A stretch of DNA of 64,000 bases, taken from the NCBI RefSeq assembly GCF_000526335.1, contig NZ_JAFW01000001.1, forward strand, positions 2,728,001-2,792,000, read 5' to 3'. Under the pieces are notes generated by a model, which was not told the origin of the DNA, ran no database searches, and was given only the letters and a program-made list of their open reading frames with translations. Positions 1 through 7,853 of this stretch are shown here, piece after piece (the first letter of the stretch is position 1; the number at the start of each line of letters is the position of its first letter). The stretch is from Arthrobacter sp. 31Y (GTDB lineage Bacteria; Actinomycetota; Actinomycetes; Actinomycetales; Micrococcaceae). Made by a program: the position numbers and the translations under genes.

Positions 1-307
1 GATAAACGTTGCTGTGGTCCGAATGCTGGATGGCGGCGCGTGGAATCCATTTGGGCGCGGAGTCCTCTAGATTTTTCTGGAAGAAGACCTGCCCAGGGTG
101 TTCGGCGGTGCCCACTCCATTGACCCAGCGCTTGCGGGTGACAGGACGATTGGCAGCGGCGGGGATCAGGAAGGGTGCCACGGCGGCGTAGTACTCCAGC
201 ACTTCGGCCTTGGTGGTGCCGGTTTCCGGGTAGATGATTTTGCCCAGATTGGTGAGGGTGAGCTCGTGGCCTTCCACGTTCACCCGCTCCTGTTGCTTGC
301 CTGCCAC
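1..307 (-). CDS. ligD: ATP-dependent DNA ligase LigD, N-terminal part (runs off the window)
   Basis: The reverse strand encodes the first 102 residues of a LigD-type protein and runs off the left edge. The start is GTG at 307 with an AGGAG-type ribosome site just upstream. The visible segment reads as the beginning of the polymerase/primase (PrimPol) domain, with the family-typical stretches TNLGKIIYPETGTTKAEVL, NRPVTRKRWVNGVGT and FFQKNLEDSAPKW. LigD proteins fill gaps and seal double-strand breaks with Ku in bacterial non-homologous end joining. It is divergent from ku across 38 bases, so the two probably share a promoter region. Whether nuclease and ligase domains follow cannot be seen here. 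Confidence 0.9.
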   Translation of the reverse strand, partial: MAGKQQERVNVEGHELTLTNLGKIIYPETGTTKAEVLEYYAAVAPFLIPAAANRPVTRKRWVNGVGTAEHPGQVFFQKNLEDSAPKWIPRAAIQHSDHSNVY

Positions 308-345
308 CTCTTCTCCTCTGCTGTGTTGTGCTGTTGACTGGGTGC

Positions 346-1212
346 ATGAGGGCCATTTGGAAGGGATCTATCGCATTCGGTCTGGTCAACGTACCAGTGA
401 AGCTCTACAGCGCCACAGAGGATCACGATATTGGCCTGCACCAAGTCCACAATAAGGACGGCGGCCGAATCCGGTACCAGCGGAAATGCGAAATTTGCAG
501 CGAAGTTGTGGCTTATGAGGATATTGATAAGGCCTACGAGGAAGAGGGCCGCACCGTGGTCCTTACCGCGGCTGAATTGAAGTCCTTGCCGGAGGAGAAC
601 AGCCGCGAAATTGAGGTGGTGGAGTTTATCCCCGCCGAACAGCTGGACCCCATCATGTACGAACGCAGCTATTTCCTGGAGCCGGATTCCAAATCGCCCA
701 AAGCCTACATGTTGCTCCGGCAGACGCTGGAGGACACGGACAGGATCGCCATTGTGCAGTATGCGCTCCGGCAGAAGACCCGGCTGGGGGCGCTGCGCGT
801 TCGTGACGATGTGCTGTTGCTCCAGGCGCTCCTGTGGGGGGATGAAGTCCGCGAGGCCAAGTTCCCGTCCTTGGAGACGGACATCAAAATCTCGGACAAA
901 GAGCTGGAAATGTCATCCGCCCTGGTGGAATCCATGGCGCACGACTTCGACCCCGATTCCTACACCGATGATTACCAAGCTCAGCTGAAGACGTTGATCG
1001 AGGCCAAGCTGGAGAAGGGCGAGGCTTTGGACACCGAGGCCACGTTTGGTGTGGTGGAAGGCGAGGGCGAAGGCGGCGACGTCATAGACCTCATGGAAGC
1101 GCTGAAGCGCAGCCTGGACAAGAAACGCGGCAAGGAAAAAGCGGACGACGACGACGCTGCCGCCAGCAAAACGGCCAGCAAACCGAAGGCGCGAGCCAAG
1201 AAAAAAGCGTGA
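346..1212 (+). CDS. ku: Non-homologous end-joining protein Ku
   Basis: A 288-residue bacterial Ku protein that binds DNA ends as a homodimer and recruits LigD. The N-terminus MRAIWKGSIAFGLVNVPVKL is the family signature and fixes the start at 346; an upstream in-frame start at 328 adds residues not found in the family. The core beta-barrel domain fills roughly residues 1-250. The tail (about 255-288) is low-complexity, alternating acidic and Lys/Ala/Arg-rich, like the basic C-terminal extensions that modulate DNA binding in actinobacterial Ku. It is divergent from ligD, the usual arrangement. Confidence 0.96.
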   Translation: MRAIWKGSIAFGLVNVPVKLYSATEDHDIGLHQVHNKDGGRIRYQRKCEICSEVVAYEDIDKAYEEEGRTVVLTAAELKSLPEENSREIEVVEFIPAEQLDPIMYERSYFLEPDSKSPKAYMLLRQTLEDTDRIAIVQYALRQKTRLGALRVRDDVLLLQALLWGDEVREAKFPSLETDIKISDKELEMSSALVESMAHDFDPDSYTDDYQAQLKTLIEAKLEKGEALDTEATFGVVEGEGEGGDVIDLMEALKRSLDKKRGKEKADDDDAAASKTASKPKARAKKKA

Positions 1213-1252
1213 ACCGGCGTCGTGATTTCACGGTCGATATGCGCGCTGCAGG

Positions 1253-1777
1253 TCAGTCCGGCGAGGGGCCGTTGTTGTCTGTTCCGTTGTTGAGTAGAGC
1301 GTGCCGCTGCAGCCACAGCGGCATTCCGACCACCAAAACCAGCAGCACGAGGATGATGAAGCCGCCCGCCACCAATCCGGCGGTCCTACCTGCAGTGACA
1401 TCGAAGACCAGCGAAGCCGAGCCGGTAATGAGGATGGCAACTCCGGCCAAAGCCCACTTTGTGATGGTGTCGGCGCTGGAGACGAGTACGGATTTGAGGC
1501 CGCGTCGGAAGAGCCGGCGGTGAACGCTGACGGGGAGCACTATGAGCACGGTGGTCACTGCTGCCACCATCACGTTGAAGAGGTAGAGGCTCCGTTGCCA
1601 GTCGTCCAGGAGTTCGAATCGCTCCTGGAAGGGGAGTGTGAGCAGGAAGCCGCCAAGGATCTGGACACCTGTTTGGAGAACCCGTAATTCTTGGATCAGC
1701 TCCATCCAGTTGCGGTCCATCCGTTCTTCGGTGGATTCGTTCCTGCCGAATCTGGGGGCCTGCTCCGGCTCTACCAT
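1253..1777 (-). CDS. DUF6328-like membrane protein
   Basis: A 174-residue integral membrane protein. The start at 1777 is chosen because GGAGG lies 7 bases upstream; reading back to 1816 only adds residues without a ribosome site. The N-terminal 30 residues are polar and charged. The segment around FQERFELLDDWQRSLYLFNV is typical of the DUF6328 family, followed by three or four hydrophobic helices and a short polar tail. Function is unknown. It is convergent with ku. Family assignment is from recalled pattern only. Confidence 0.75.
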   Translation of the reverse strand: MVEPEQAPRFGRNESTEERMDRNWMELIQELRVLQTGVQILGGFLLTLPFQERFELLDDWQRSLYLFNVMVAAVTTVLIVLPVSVHRRLFRRGLKSVLVSSADTITKWALAGVAILITGSASLVFDVTAGRTAGLVAGGFIILVLLVLVVGMPLWLQRHALLNNGTDNNGPSPD

Positions 1778-1895
1778 TCGTACACCTCCAAGGTGGTTTT
1801 GGTGGACGACGACCATACACGGGACTACGGTCGAACTGTCAGCATTCCTCGATCATCTTCATCGGGGCCTCATCGCCATTTCCAAGGAGGAAGCA

Positions 1896-2117
1896 ATGAG
1901 CCAGGACGAACACCGCGTAGACCCGGACAGCGAGCCCGGCGGCTACGGAACTCCCACGCCGGAACAAGAAGTGCCCGGTCAGGGTGATGAACGCGAGACG
2001 CCGGAACGGCCTGCTCAGGGAGTCCCTGATGTGCCTGGCGAGGAGTTCCCCACGCCTCAGGATCCGGATGCGGCCCCACCACCCTCGGCCACAGGAGAAG
2101 GCACGGACGGCAACTGA
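1896..2117 (+). CDS. Small acidic proline-rich protein, probably disordered
   Basis: A 73-residue hydrophilic protein preceded by a strong AAGGAGG site. It consists almost entirely of Pro, Gly, Glu, Asp and polar residues, with no hydrophobic segment and no Cys, so it is probably intrinsically disordered. I do not recognise a family. A perfect 16-bp stem terminator follows 8 bases after the stop, which supports it as a real monocistronic gene. Confidence 0.65.
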   Translation: MSQDEHRVDPDSEPGGYGTPTPEQEVPGQGDERETPERPAQGVPDVPGEEFPTPQDPDAAPPPSATGEGTDGN

Positions 2118-2125
2118 GGATGCCG

Positions 2126-2168
2126 GAGGGCTGTTCCCGCCGCACGTGCACTGGCGGGAACAGCCCTC
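2126..2168. terminator. Bidirectional hairpin terminator
   Basis: Perfect 16-bp arms (2126-2141 and 2153-2168) with an 11-base loop lie between the + strand acidic-protein gene and the convergent small membrane protein gene. There is no T-run, as is common for actinobacterial terminators. Confidence 0.8.
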
Positions 2169-2226
2169 GCGTTCTGTGACTGCTTGTGGCCTCCCGATAG
2201 GTCCGGGCGGAGCAGGTCCGGCTGCT

Positions 2227-2397
2227 TTATACCGTGTGGCCTCTGCGGCCCGACATGAAGCTCAGCAACCAGCCGATGGCTGCGACAACGAGCAAGATGA
2301 CGCCTACCCACAGCAACCAGTTGAGTGCTTGGGTGAAGCCACCCACTATAAGAAGAACAATTGCCACTACACCAGCAATGATCAGAAGCGTATTCAT
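2227..2397 (-). CDS. Small hydrophobic membrane protein (56 aa)
   Basis: A 56-residue protein with two transmembrane helices: about residues 2-20 and 26-48, joined by TQALNW. A short basic tail, SGRRGHTV, suggests the C-terminus is cytoplasmic. The start at 2397 has AAGGA about 10 bases upstream; a longer reading from 2457 lacks a ribosome site. It resembles the small 'hydrophobic protein' genes common near stress genes in Actinobacteria, and the next gene upstream is a Dps. Function unknown. Confidence 0.7.
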   Translation of the reverse strand: MNTLLIIAGVVAIVLLIVGGFTQALNWLLWVGVILLVVAAIGWLLSFMSGRRGHTV

Positions 2398-2709
2398 GGT
2401 CAGCACGTTCCTTTCAGGGGAATCTATGACGATCGTCGTTGATTCCCAACTATGCATTCCTACTTACTTCGATTTAGTTATGCCGGTACTTGGGGCGTTT
2501 CAAGGCCCCAGGTGCCTTTGTCACTGCAATGTGCGGGCCTTCGCCCCGACGTCGGAAGTTCGCCAGTCGTGAACAGCAACACTCCTCATTGTACTACTAA
2601 GCACCCTTATGAAAGGCTTACGGAAGTCGTCATTTGATGATGGGGCAGTTGCCGCGGAACCTTTTTGCGGCACGTTTTAGGCTCACATGAATGTCTATGA
2701 GAGGAACAC
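2398..2709. other. Intergenic region upstream of dps and the small membrane protein
   Basis: About 310 bases with lower GC than the surroundings and no convincing gene. It must hold the divergent promoters. Two short hairpins are visible: TGGGGC/GCCCCA at 2491-2510 and GCCGC/GCGGC at 2651-2671 with a T-rich loop. I could not assign -35 or -10 boxes with confidence. Confidence 0.5.
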
Positions 2710-3189
2710 ATGAAAGCGTCACAGCAGCTTGCAGACAACCTTCAGATCGTCCTGACAGACCTTATTGAGCTGCAGCTTCAAGGAAAGCAGGCGCATTGGA
2801 ACATTGTGGGGCCGAACTTCCGCGACCTTCACCTCCAGCTGGACGAGCTGGTAGTGGCCACGCGCGAGTTCGCTGATGACACCGCCGAACGTATGCGGGC
2901 ACTCCACGCCCTTCCGGACGGCCGCAGTGCGACCATCGCCAAGGGCACGCGCCTGGAGGAATTCCCGGCAGGCCTGGTGAACACCAAGAACGCCGTCAAA
3001 CTGGTCACCGACCGTGTGGAACGCGCAGTCCAGACCATGCGCGATGTCCACGACGAAGTGGACGAGGAAGACCCCACGACGGCGGACTTGCTGCACGCCT
3101 TCATCTCCCGCCTGGAACAGCTGGTATGGATGATCAACGCCGAAATCATGAACGCCGGCGCCGCCGTGACGGATCCCGACGAGGCCTAG
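2710..3189 (+). CDS. dps: Dps family DNA-binding ferritin-like protein
   Basis: A 159-residue Dps/ferritin-like protein. The ferroxidase-site signature is visible in the first helices: KQAHWNIVGPNFRDLHLQLDEL carries the conserved His, and later an acidic D-x-x-A-E-R. Such proteins form hollow dodecamers that oxidise and store Fe(II) with peroxide and coat DNA under starvation or oxidative stress. The start is fixed by GAGAGGAA upstream. There is no Lys-rich N-terminal tail; the C-terminus is acidic. Next to topoisomerase IB and ku it forms a DNA-protection neighbourhood. Confidence 0.93.
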   Translation: MKASQQLADNLQIVLTDLIELQLQGKQAHWNIVGPNFRDLHLQLDELVVATREFADDTAERMRALHALPDGRSATIAKGTRLEEFPAGLVNTKNAVKLVTDRVERAVQTMRDVHDEVDEEDPTTADLLHAFISRLEQLVWMINAEIMNAGAAVTDPDEA

Positions 3190-3236
3190 CAGGAACCCCG
3201 GACCCCGGACGCGGCTGCGAACAGGCCGGATAGACC

Positions 3237-4196
3237 ATGCCCAGGTTGAAGCGGAGTGACCTCTCCAAACCCGGCATTGTTAGACGCAAAGTAGGGAAAG
3301 GGTTCAGCTACAGGCACCCCGACGGGAGCTTGGTCAGCAAAGAGGATCGCCAGCGCATTAATGCGCTGGCGATCCCGCCTGCGTGGACCGATGTATGGAT
3401 CAGCCCCTTCGACCACGGGCACATCCTCGCCACAGGGGTGGATGCTGCGGGGCGCAGCCAGTACATCTACCATCCTGGTTGGCGGGAGCGGAAGGACACC
3501 GAGAAATTCATCCGTGCTGCCAAGTTGGGATCGGTCCTGCCCGCGGTTCGCCGCAACGTCACGGTCCACCTGCAGGACGGAACCGATCCCCGGCAGCAGA
3601 CCCTTGCAGCCGCAGTCCGGTTCATGGACCTGGGCGCCCTGCGCGTTGGCTCAGAGATCTATATGAAGCAGAACGGCTCCTACGGGCTCACCACGCTCCG
3701 TTGCCGCCACGCGAGGGTGGATGGGCCGGACGTTTTCCTGAAGTTCACCGGCAAGAGCGGCCAGCTCTGGGACACGTCCATCCATGATCCCGCGCTGGCA
3801 GCGTTCCTGGAACCGTTGGCGGAGCGTCCGGGCAAGGAGCGCCTGCTGGCCTACCAAGCCAACGGAACCTGGGTGTTCGTAGACGCGTCCATGATCAACG
3901 AATACCTGCGCGGAATCGCCGGTGAGGCCTACACTTCCAAGGATTTCCGGACGTGGAAGGGGACGGCCGCGGCTGCGGTCTCCCTGATCAAATCCGGCCA
4001 CAAAGGAACGCCCCGCCAAGCGATTGTGCGGGCCATCAAGGAAACCTCGGAGCTGCTGGGCAACACCCCTTCCGTGGCCCGTTCCTCCTACGTGGACCCC
4101 AGGATCATTGAGGGCTACCTGTCAGAAGAGCTCAAGGACGTGAAGCCCACCGAGGCGTCGATTGCGGCTTACCTGAATGGCGAGCCGAAGGTCTAG
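3237..4196 (+). CDS. DNA topoisomerase IB
   Basis: A 319-residue bacterial (poxvirus-like) type IB topoisomerase, which relaxes supercoils by a 3'-phosphotyrosine nick without ATP. The N-terminal domain contains the conserved RINALAIPPAWTDVWISP stretch (about residues 40-57). The catalytic domain has GALRVGSEIYMKQNGSYGLTTL, KFTGKSG and the nucleophilic Tyr at about residue 285 in SSYVDPRII. Length is normal for the family. An unusual 32-bp perfect palindrome lies inside the RINALAIPPAW codons. It begins 47 bases after dps. Confidence 0.95.
   Translation: MPRLKRSDLSKPGIVRRKVGKGFSYRHPDGSLVSKEDRQRINALAIPPAWTDVWISPFDHGHILATGVDAAGRSQYIYHPGWRERKDTEKFIRAAKLGSVLPAVRRNVTVHLQDGTDPRQQTLAAAVRFMDLGALRVGSEIYMKQNGSYGLTTLRCRHARVDGPDVFLKFTGKSGQLWDTSIHDPALAAFLEPLAERPGKERLLAYQANGTWVFVDASMINEYLRGIAGEAYTSKDFRTWKGTAAAAVSLIKSGHKGTPRQAIVRAIKETSELLGNTPSVARSSYVDPRIIEGYLSEELKDVKPTEASIAAYLNGEPKV
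3344..3375. repeat. 32-bp perfect palindrome inside the topoisomerase IB gene
   Basis: Bases 3344-3359 are the exact reverse complement of 3360-3375, with no spacer. The sequence encodes part of the conserved motif before IPPAW, so coding constraint and palindrome coexist. It could extrude as a cruciform or fold as a 16-bp mRNA hairpin. Confidence 0.9.
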
Positions 4197-4220
4197 GCCA
4201 GCCCTTCGGGTGATCCTGTC

Positions 4221-4251
4221 GTTTTTTGAGTACACTCGTACTAACAAAAAC
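4221..4251. promoter_or_regulatory. Candidate TetR operator
   Basis: A near-perfect inverted repeat with core AGTAC-actc-GTACT (4229-4242). It is extended outward by GTTTTT on the left and AAAAAC on the right. It lies 44 bases upstream of the membrane protein gene that is cotranscribed with a TetR regulator, so it is the likely autoregulatory site. Confidence 0.65.
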
Positions 4252-4294
4252 GGCGGGCCGTGGCTTCGTCGGCACACGGCTTGAGGAGCTTTCG

Positions 4295-4852
4295 ATGATC
4301 CTGTTCGCAATCGTGGTGTGCGAAGTTGCGTTCTGGGTAGCGATTCTCGCTGGCCTAACAGCTCGGTATGTGCTGCGGCGCCCCCGCCTTGGTGGAGCTC
4401 TCCTGCTCCTTGCTCCGGTGATCGATGCTGTTCTGCTTGCCTTGGTCGCTGTGGATCTGCTGGGCGGGGGGACGGCCTCGTGGCACCACGGATTGGCGGC
4501 AATCTACATTGGCGTCTCAATCGCTTACGGAAAACGCATGGTGTCCTGGGCTGACGCGCATTTCCAGCACCGGTTCGCCGGCGGACCCGCGCCTGAACGA
4601 CTCACAGGAACCCGTTACACGGTCAAGTGCTGGCGGGATGTACTTCTCACCGCGCTGGCGGTGGTGATCGCGGCGGCGACGCTGGGAGCGATCATCCTTC
4701 TCGTGGACGACGCAGAACGAACCGCTGCCCTGTCCGAGTTCTTTCGTATTCTGGGCCTCATCTTCGCCATCGATTTCCTGTGGGCTGTGAGCTACACGAT
4801 CTGGCCGAAGAAGTCCGCCCGGGCACTGCCGGCTGCTACTCCTTCACGCTGA
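4295..4852 (+). CDS. Four- to five-helix membrane protein, TetR-operon partner
   Basis: A 185-residue membrane protein. The start at 4295 has GAGGAG 8 bases upstream; a longer reading from 4226 would run through the candidate operator. Hydrophobic helices lie at about residues 1-22, 32-50, 60-80, 110-130 and 143-163. The loop SYAYGKRMVSWADAHFQHRF-like segment around residues 80-100 is amphipathic. I do not recognise a named family. It ends 4 bases before the TetR gene and so is cotranscribed with it; the pair is probably a regulator and its target. Confidence 0.8.
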   Translation: MILFAIVVCEVAFWVAILAGLTARYVLRRPRLGGALLLLAPVIDAVLLALVAVDLLGGGTASWHHGLAAIYIGVSIAYGKRMVSWADAHFQHRFAGGPAPERLTGTRYTVKCWRDVLLTALAVVIAAATLGAIILLVDDAERTAALSEFFRILGLIFAIDFLWAVSYTIWPKKSARALPAATPSR

Positions 4853-4856
4853 GACC

Positions 4857-5444
4857 ATGCCCCGCAGAATCGACGCAGAGGCACGTACCGCAGCAATTGC
4901 TGAAGCTTCCCTGCGTGTCCTCGAACGTGATGGATTGTCTGGCCTGTCCGTGCGGGGGGTCGCAGCGGAAGCCGGCATCGCCGCGGCCTCGCTGCGGCGT
5001 GCGTTCGCCACGCAGCATGCCCTCAGGGAGTACTGCCTGCAGCTCATTGAGAATCGCGTCATCGCCAGGGTGATGGCACTCGAGGTCACCGGGCGAGCTC
5101 TGGTTGATGAGTTGCTGTTGCAGTTGCTACCTCTCGACAAAGAGCGGCGCCTGGAACTGGTGGCGCAAGTCCAGCTCGGCGTGCTTTCCCTCACCGACAG
5201 CGAGCTGCGTCCTGCTGCGGTCCGGCTGAGCGACGGCGTCGCTCGCGCAAGCCACGCCGCTATCCAGATCCTGACGGAAGCGGGTCAGTTCCACCGGGGC
5301 CGCGATCCCGAGTATGAGGCACAGCGGCTACGCGCGCTCCTCGATGGGATCGCGATGAACGGGTTATGGAGTGGAGAACTGAAGACGGCCAGTCCCATGC
5401 TCAGCATGCTCGCACGCCACCTCGACGAGCTCGCCGAACCCTAA
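4857..5444 (+). CDS. TetR family transcriptional regulator
   Basis: A 195-residue TetR-type repressor. The N-terminal helix-turn-helix spans about residues 5-50: RTAAIAEASLRVLERDGL, then SVRGVAAEAGIAAASLRRAF. The C-terminal ligand-binding domain is helical and resembles the TetR_C_6-type domains. It begins 4 bases after the membrane protein stop, so the pair is an operon. A very strong terminator follows 1 base after its stop. The palindrome at 4221-4251 is the probable operator; the ligand is unknown. Confidence 0.9.
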   Translation: MPRRIDAEARTAAIAEASLRVLERDGLSGLSVRGVAAEAGIAAASLRRAFATQHALREYCLQLIENRVIARVMALEVTGRALVDELLLQLLPLDKERRLELVAQVQLGVLSLTDSELRPAAVRLSDGVARASHAAIQILTEAGQFHRGRDPEYEAQRLRALLDGIAMNGLWSGELKTASPMLSMLARHLDELAEP

Positions 5445-5445
5445 A

Positions 5446-5491
5446 GAAAGAGCCTGGCGATACCCGCATGCGGGTATCGCCAGGCTCTTTC
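5446..5491. terminator. Bidirectional terminator, 46-bp perfect palindrome
   Basis: Two 23-base arms (5446-5468, 5469-5491) are exact reverse complements with no loop sequence. They are flanked by an A-rich start and a T-rich end, so the hairpin ends in a T-run on either strand. It separates the tetR operon from the convergent ptsH gene. Confidence 0.92.
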
Positions 5492-5511
5492 CGTGTCCGC
5501 TGAGTGGTTTC

Positions 5512-5790
5512 CTACTCGGCGTCGTGGTCCGTTTCGAGGATCTTTACCAGGCTGTCCAGTGCGGCGTCTGCGCCTTCACCTTCGGCGCGGAGCACTACGA
5601 CGTCGCCGTGGGAGGCGCCCAGGCTCATGAGGGACAGGATGCTGGCGGCGTCCATGGCGTCGTCGGCGGGCTCGCCCTGACGTGCGATGGTGACGTCGAT
5701 GTCCAGGTCTCCGGCTGCCTCCGCGAAGATGGCTGCCGGGCGGGCGTGGAGGCCCACACGGCTTGCGATGGTTGCTGTACGTTCTGGCAT
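5512..5790 (-). CDS. ptsH: Phosphocarrier protein HPr
   Basis: A 92-residue HPr that carries phosphate from enzyme I to the sugar-specific EIIA domains of the PTS. The active-site histidine is His15 in SRVGLHARPAA. The regulatory-serine region reads DAASILSLMSLGA, close to the family pattern around Ser46. The length is normal. It lies 53 bases downstream of fruA on the same strand, so it is probably the last gene of the fructose operon; enzyme I is not in the window. AAGGAG precedes the start. Confidence 0.95.
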   Translation of the reverse strand: MPERTATIASRVGLHARPAAIFAEAAGDLDIDVTIARQGEPADDAMDAASILSLMSLGASHGDVVVLRAEGEGADAALDSLVKILETDHDAE

Positions 5791-5843
5791 TGGTGCTCCT
5801 TTTTATGAAGGGTGGCGGTTAGTGAGGTGGCTTTGTGGGAAGT

Positions 5844-7853
5844 CTAGACGCTGACGGTGGCTGGGGCGGCTTCCGCTTCTACCGGCTTCTTGACTGCAAA
5901 GCGCTTCAGGGCGATGACGGCCAGCGCGCTGACCACCATTCCGGCCACGATGGCGATGATGAACATCGGCAGGTTGCCAATGGCGAAGAAGACGAAGAGC
6001 CCGCCGTGGGGAGCCTGGGAGGTGACCCCGGTAGCCATGCAGAGGGCGCCTGTCAGTGCGCCGCCCACCATGCTGGCCGGGATGACGCGCAGCGGGTCGG
6101 CCGCGGCGAAGGGGATGGCACCTTCGGAGATGAAGGATGCGCCGAGCAGCCAGGCGGCCTTGCCGTTTTCGCGCTCTGCGAGGCTGAAGAGCTTCTTGTT
6201 CAGGACCGTTGCGAGGGCCATGGCCAGCGGCGGAACCATGCCCGCTGCCATGACGGTGCCCATGATGAGCCACGGTGCCTGGTTGTCAGCGCTGCCTGCG
6301 CTCAGGCCAGCGACTGCGAAGGCGTAGGCAACCTTGTTGACCGGGCCGCCGAGGTCGAAGCACATCATGAGACCAAGGATGATGCCGAGGACTACAGCAG
6401 AGGCGCCGCTCATGCCCGTTAGCCAGTTGTTGAGAGCCACGGTGAGGCCGGCGATGGGGCCGCCGAGGACCAGGAACATCAGGCCCGAAGCGACGATGGA
6501 GGCCAGCAGCGGGATGATGACAACCGGCATCAAGCCGCGGAGCCAGCGGGGTACCTGCCAGGTCCCGATCAGATGGGCGATGTAACCGGCCAGAAGACCG
6601 CCCACAATGCCGCCGAGGAAGCCGGCACCCATGAAGCCTGATACCGCACCGGCGACGAAGCCCGGCGCGATGCCCGGACGGTCGGCGATGGCGTAGGCAA
6701 TGTAACCGGCCAGCGCCGGGACCAGGAAGCCCATGGATAGGGCACCGATCTTGAACAGGACCGCACCGAGGTAAATGGTGAGCCCGCCTTCAGGCAGGTT
6801 GCCGAAGTTGTTTTCCAGCACCACCTTGTCCGCAACCTCAGTGATTTCGTAGCCGCCCAGCAGGAAGCCCAAGGCAATCAGCAGACCGCCGCCAGCCACG
6901 AACGGGATCATGTATGAGACGCCCGTGAGGAGCGCGCGCTTCAGCTTCTGGCCGATGTGCTCGCCCTTCTCATCCTCGGCGCGCTCTGCCTGCTCTTCAG
7001 CGCCAAAATGCGGCACGCGGCGTGCGTGCGGGTCCTCGGCCGCCGCAAGTGCTTCCCGGACCATCTTCTCCGGCTCGTCGATGCCGCGCTTGACCGGAGC
7101 GTTGATGACCGGCTTGCCAGCGAAGCGCTCCTTGCCGCGAACATCGACGTCGACGGCGAAGATCACGGCGTCCGCCGCTGCGATCACTGCCGGGTCGAGA
7201 GGCTTGGCGCCGGAGGAACCCTGGGTCTCCACCTGGAGGTCAACACCCATTTCCTTGGCAGCGGCAACCAGCGAGTCGGCCGCCATGTAAGTGTGCGCAA
7301 TGCCCGTGGGGCAAGCTGTCACGGCCACGATGCGCTTGGGGGCGGCAGCCGTCGTCGTGCTTTCTACAGGAGCTGCGGCAGCGGCAGGAGCAGCCGCAGG
7401 CTTGTCAGCCAGCGCGCCGTCCACGAGGTCCACGATGTCCTGCTCCGTGGCGGCCGCACGCAGCGCTGCGGTGAAGTCCTTTTTGATCAGCGAACGGGCC
7501 AGCTTGGAGAGCAGCTTCAGGTGCTCTTGGTCCGCGCCGTCCGGGGCTGCGATGAAGAAGATCAGGTCAGCGGGACCATCCTTGGCGCCGAAGTCCACCT
7601 TGTGGGACAGACGGGCCATGGCCAAGGCAGGCTCCTGGACCGCGGCGGAGCGGCAGTGCGGAATGGCGATGCCACCGGGGACGCCCGTTGCCGTCTTCTG
7701 CTCACGGGCGAAGGCGTCGGCAAAGAGCCCCTCAACCTCGGAAGCACGGCCGCTGGCGGCAACTTTGCCGGCCAGTACGCGGATGACGTCGGCGGGGGAG
7801 TCGCCCAGGTTTTGGTCGAGGGTGACCAATTGGGTTGTGATCAGCTGGGTCAC
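5844..7853 (-). CDS. fruA: Fructose-specific PTS permease EIIABC
   Basis: A 669-residue fused fructose transporter that takes up fructose as fructose-1-phosphate. Domain order is A-B-C. EIIA has His66 in GGIAIPHCRS. An Ala-rich linker (about 150-172) follows. EIIB has the phosphocysteine Cys181 in AVTACPTGIAHTYMA. EIIC starts near residue 310 with about eight to ten membrane helices. The start is GTG at 7853, with AGAAGGA upstream; its codon overlaps the fruK stop by 4 bases, showing translational coupling. A longer reading from 8084 overlaps fruK and is not real. Confidence 0.95.
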   Translation of the reverse strand: MTQLITTQLVTLDQNLGDSPADVIRVLAGKVAASGRASEVEGLFADAFAREQKTATGVPGGIAIPHCRSAAVQEPALAMARLSHKVDFGAKDGPADLIFFIAAPDGADQEHLKLLSKLARSLIKKDFTAALRAAATEQDIVDLVDGALADKPAAAPAAAAAPVESTTTAAAPKRIVAVTACPTGIAHTYMAADSLVAAAKEMGVDLQVETQGSSGAKPLDPAVIAAADAVIFAVDVDVRGKERFAGKPVINAPVKRGIDEPEKMVREALAAAEDPHARRVPHFGAEEQAERAEDEKGEHIGQKLKRALLTGVSYMIPFVAGGGLLIALGFLLGGYEITEVADKVVLENNFGNLPEGGLTIYLGAVLFKIGALSMGFLVPALAGYIAYAIADRPGIAPGFVAGAVSGFMGAGFLGGIVGGLLAGYIAHLIGTWQVPRWLRGLMPVVIIPLLASIVASGLMFLVLGGPIAGLTVALNNWLTGMSGASAVVLGIILGLMMCFDLGGPVNKVAYAFAVAGLSAGSADNQAPWLIMGTVMAAGMVPPLAMALATVLNKKLFSLAERENGKAAWLLGASFISEGAIPFAAADPLRVIPASMVGGALTGALCMATGVTSQAPHGGLFVFFAIGNLPMFIIAIVAGMVVSALAVIALKRFAVKKPVEAEAAPATVSV

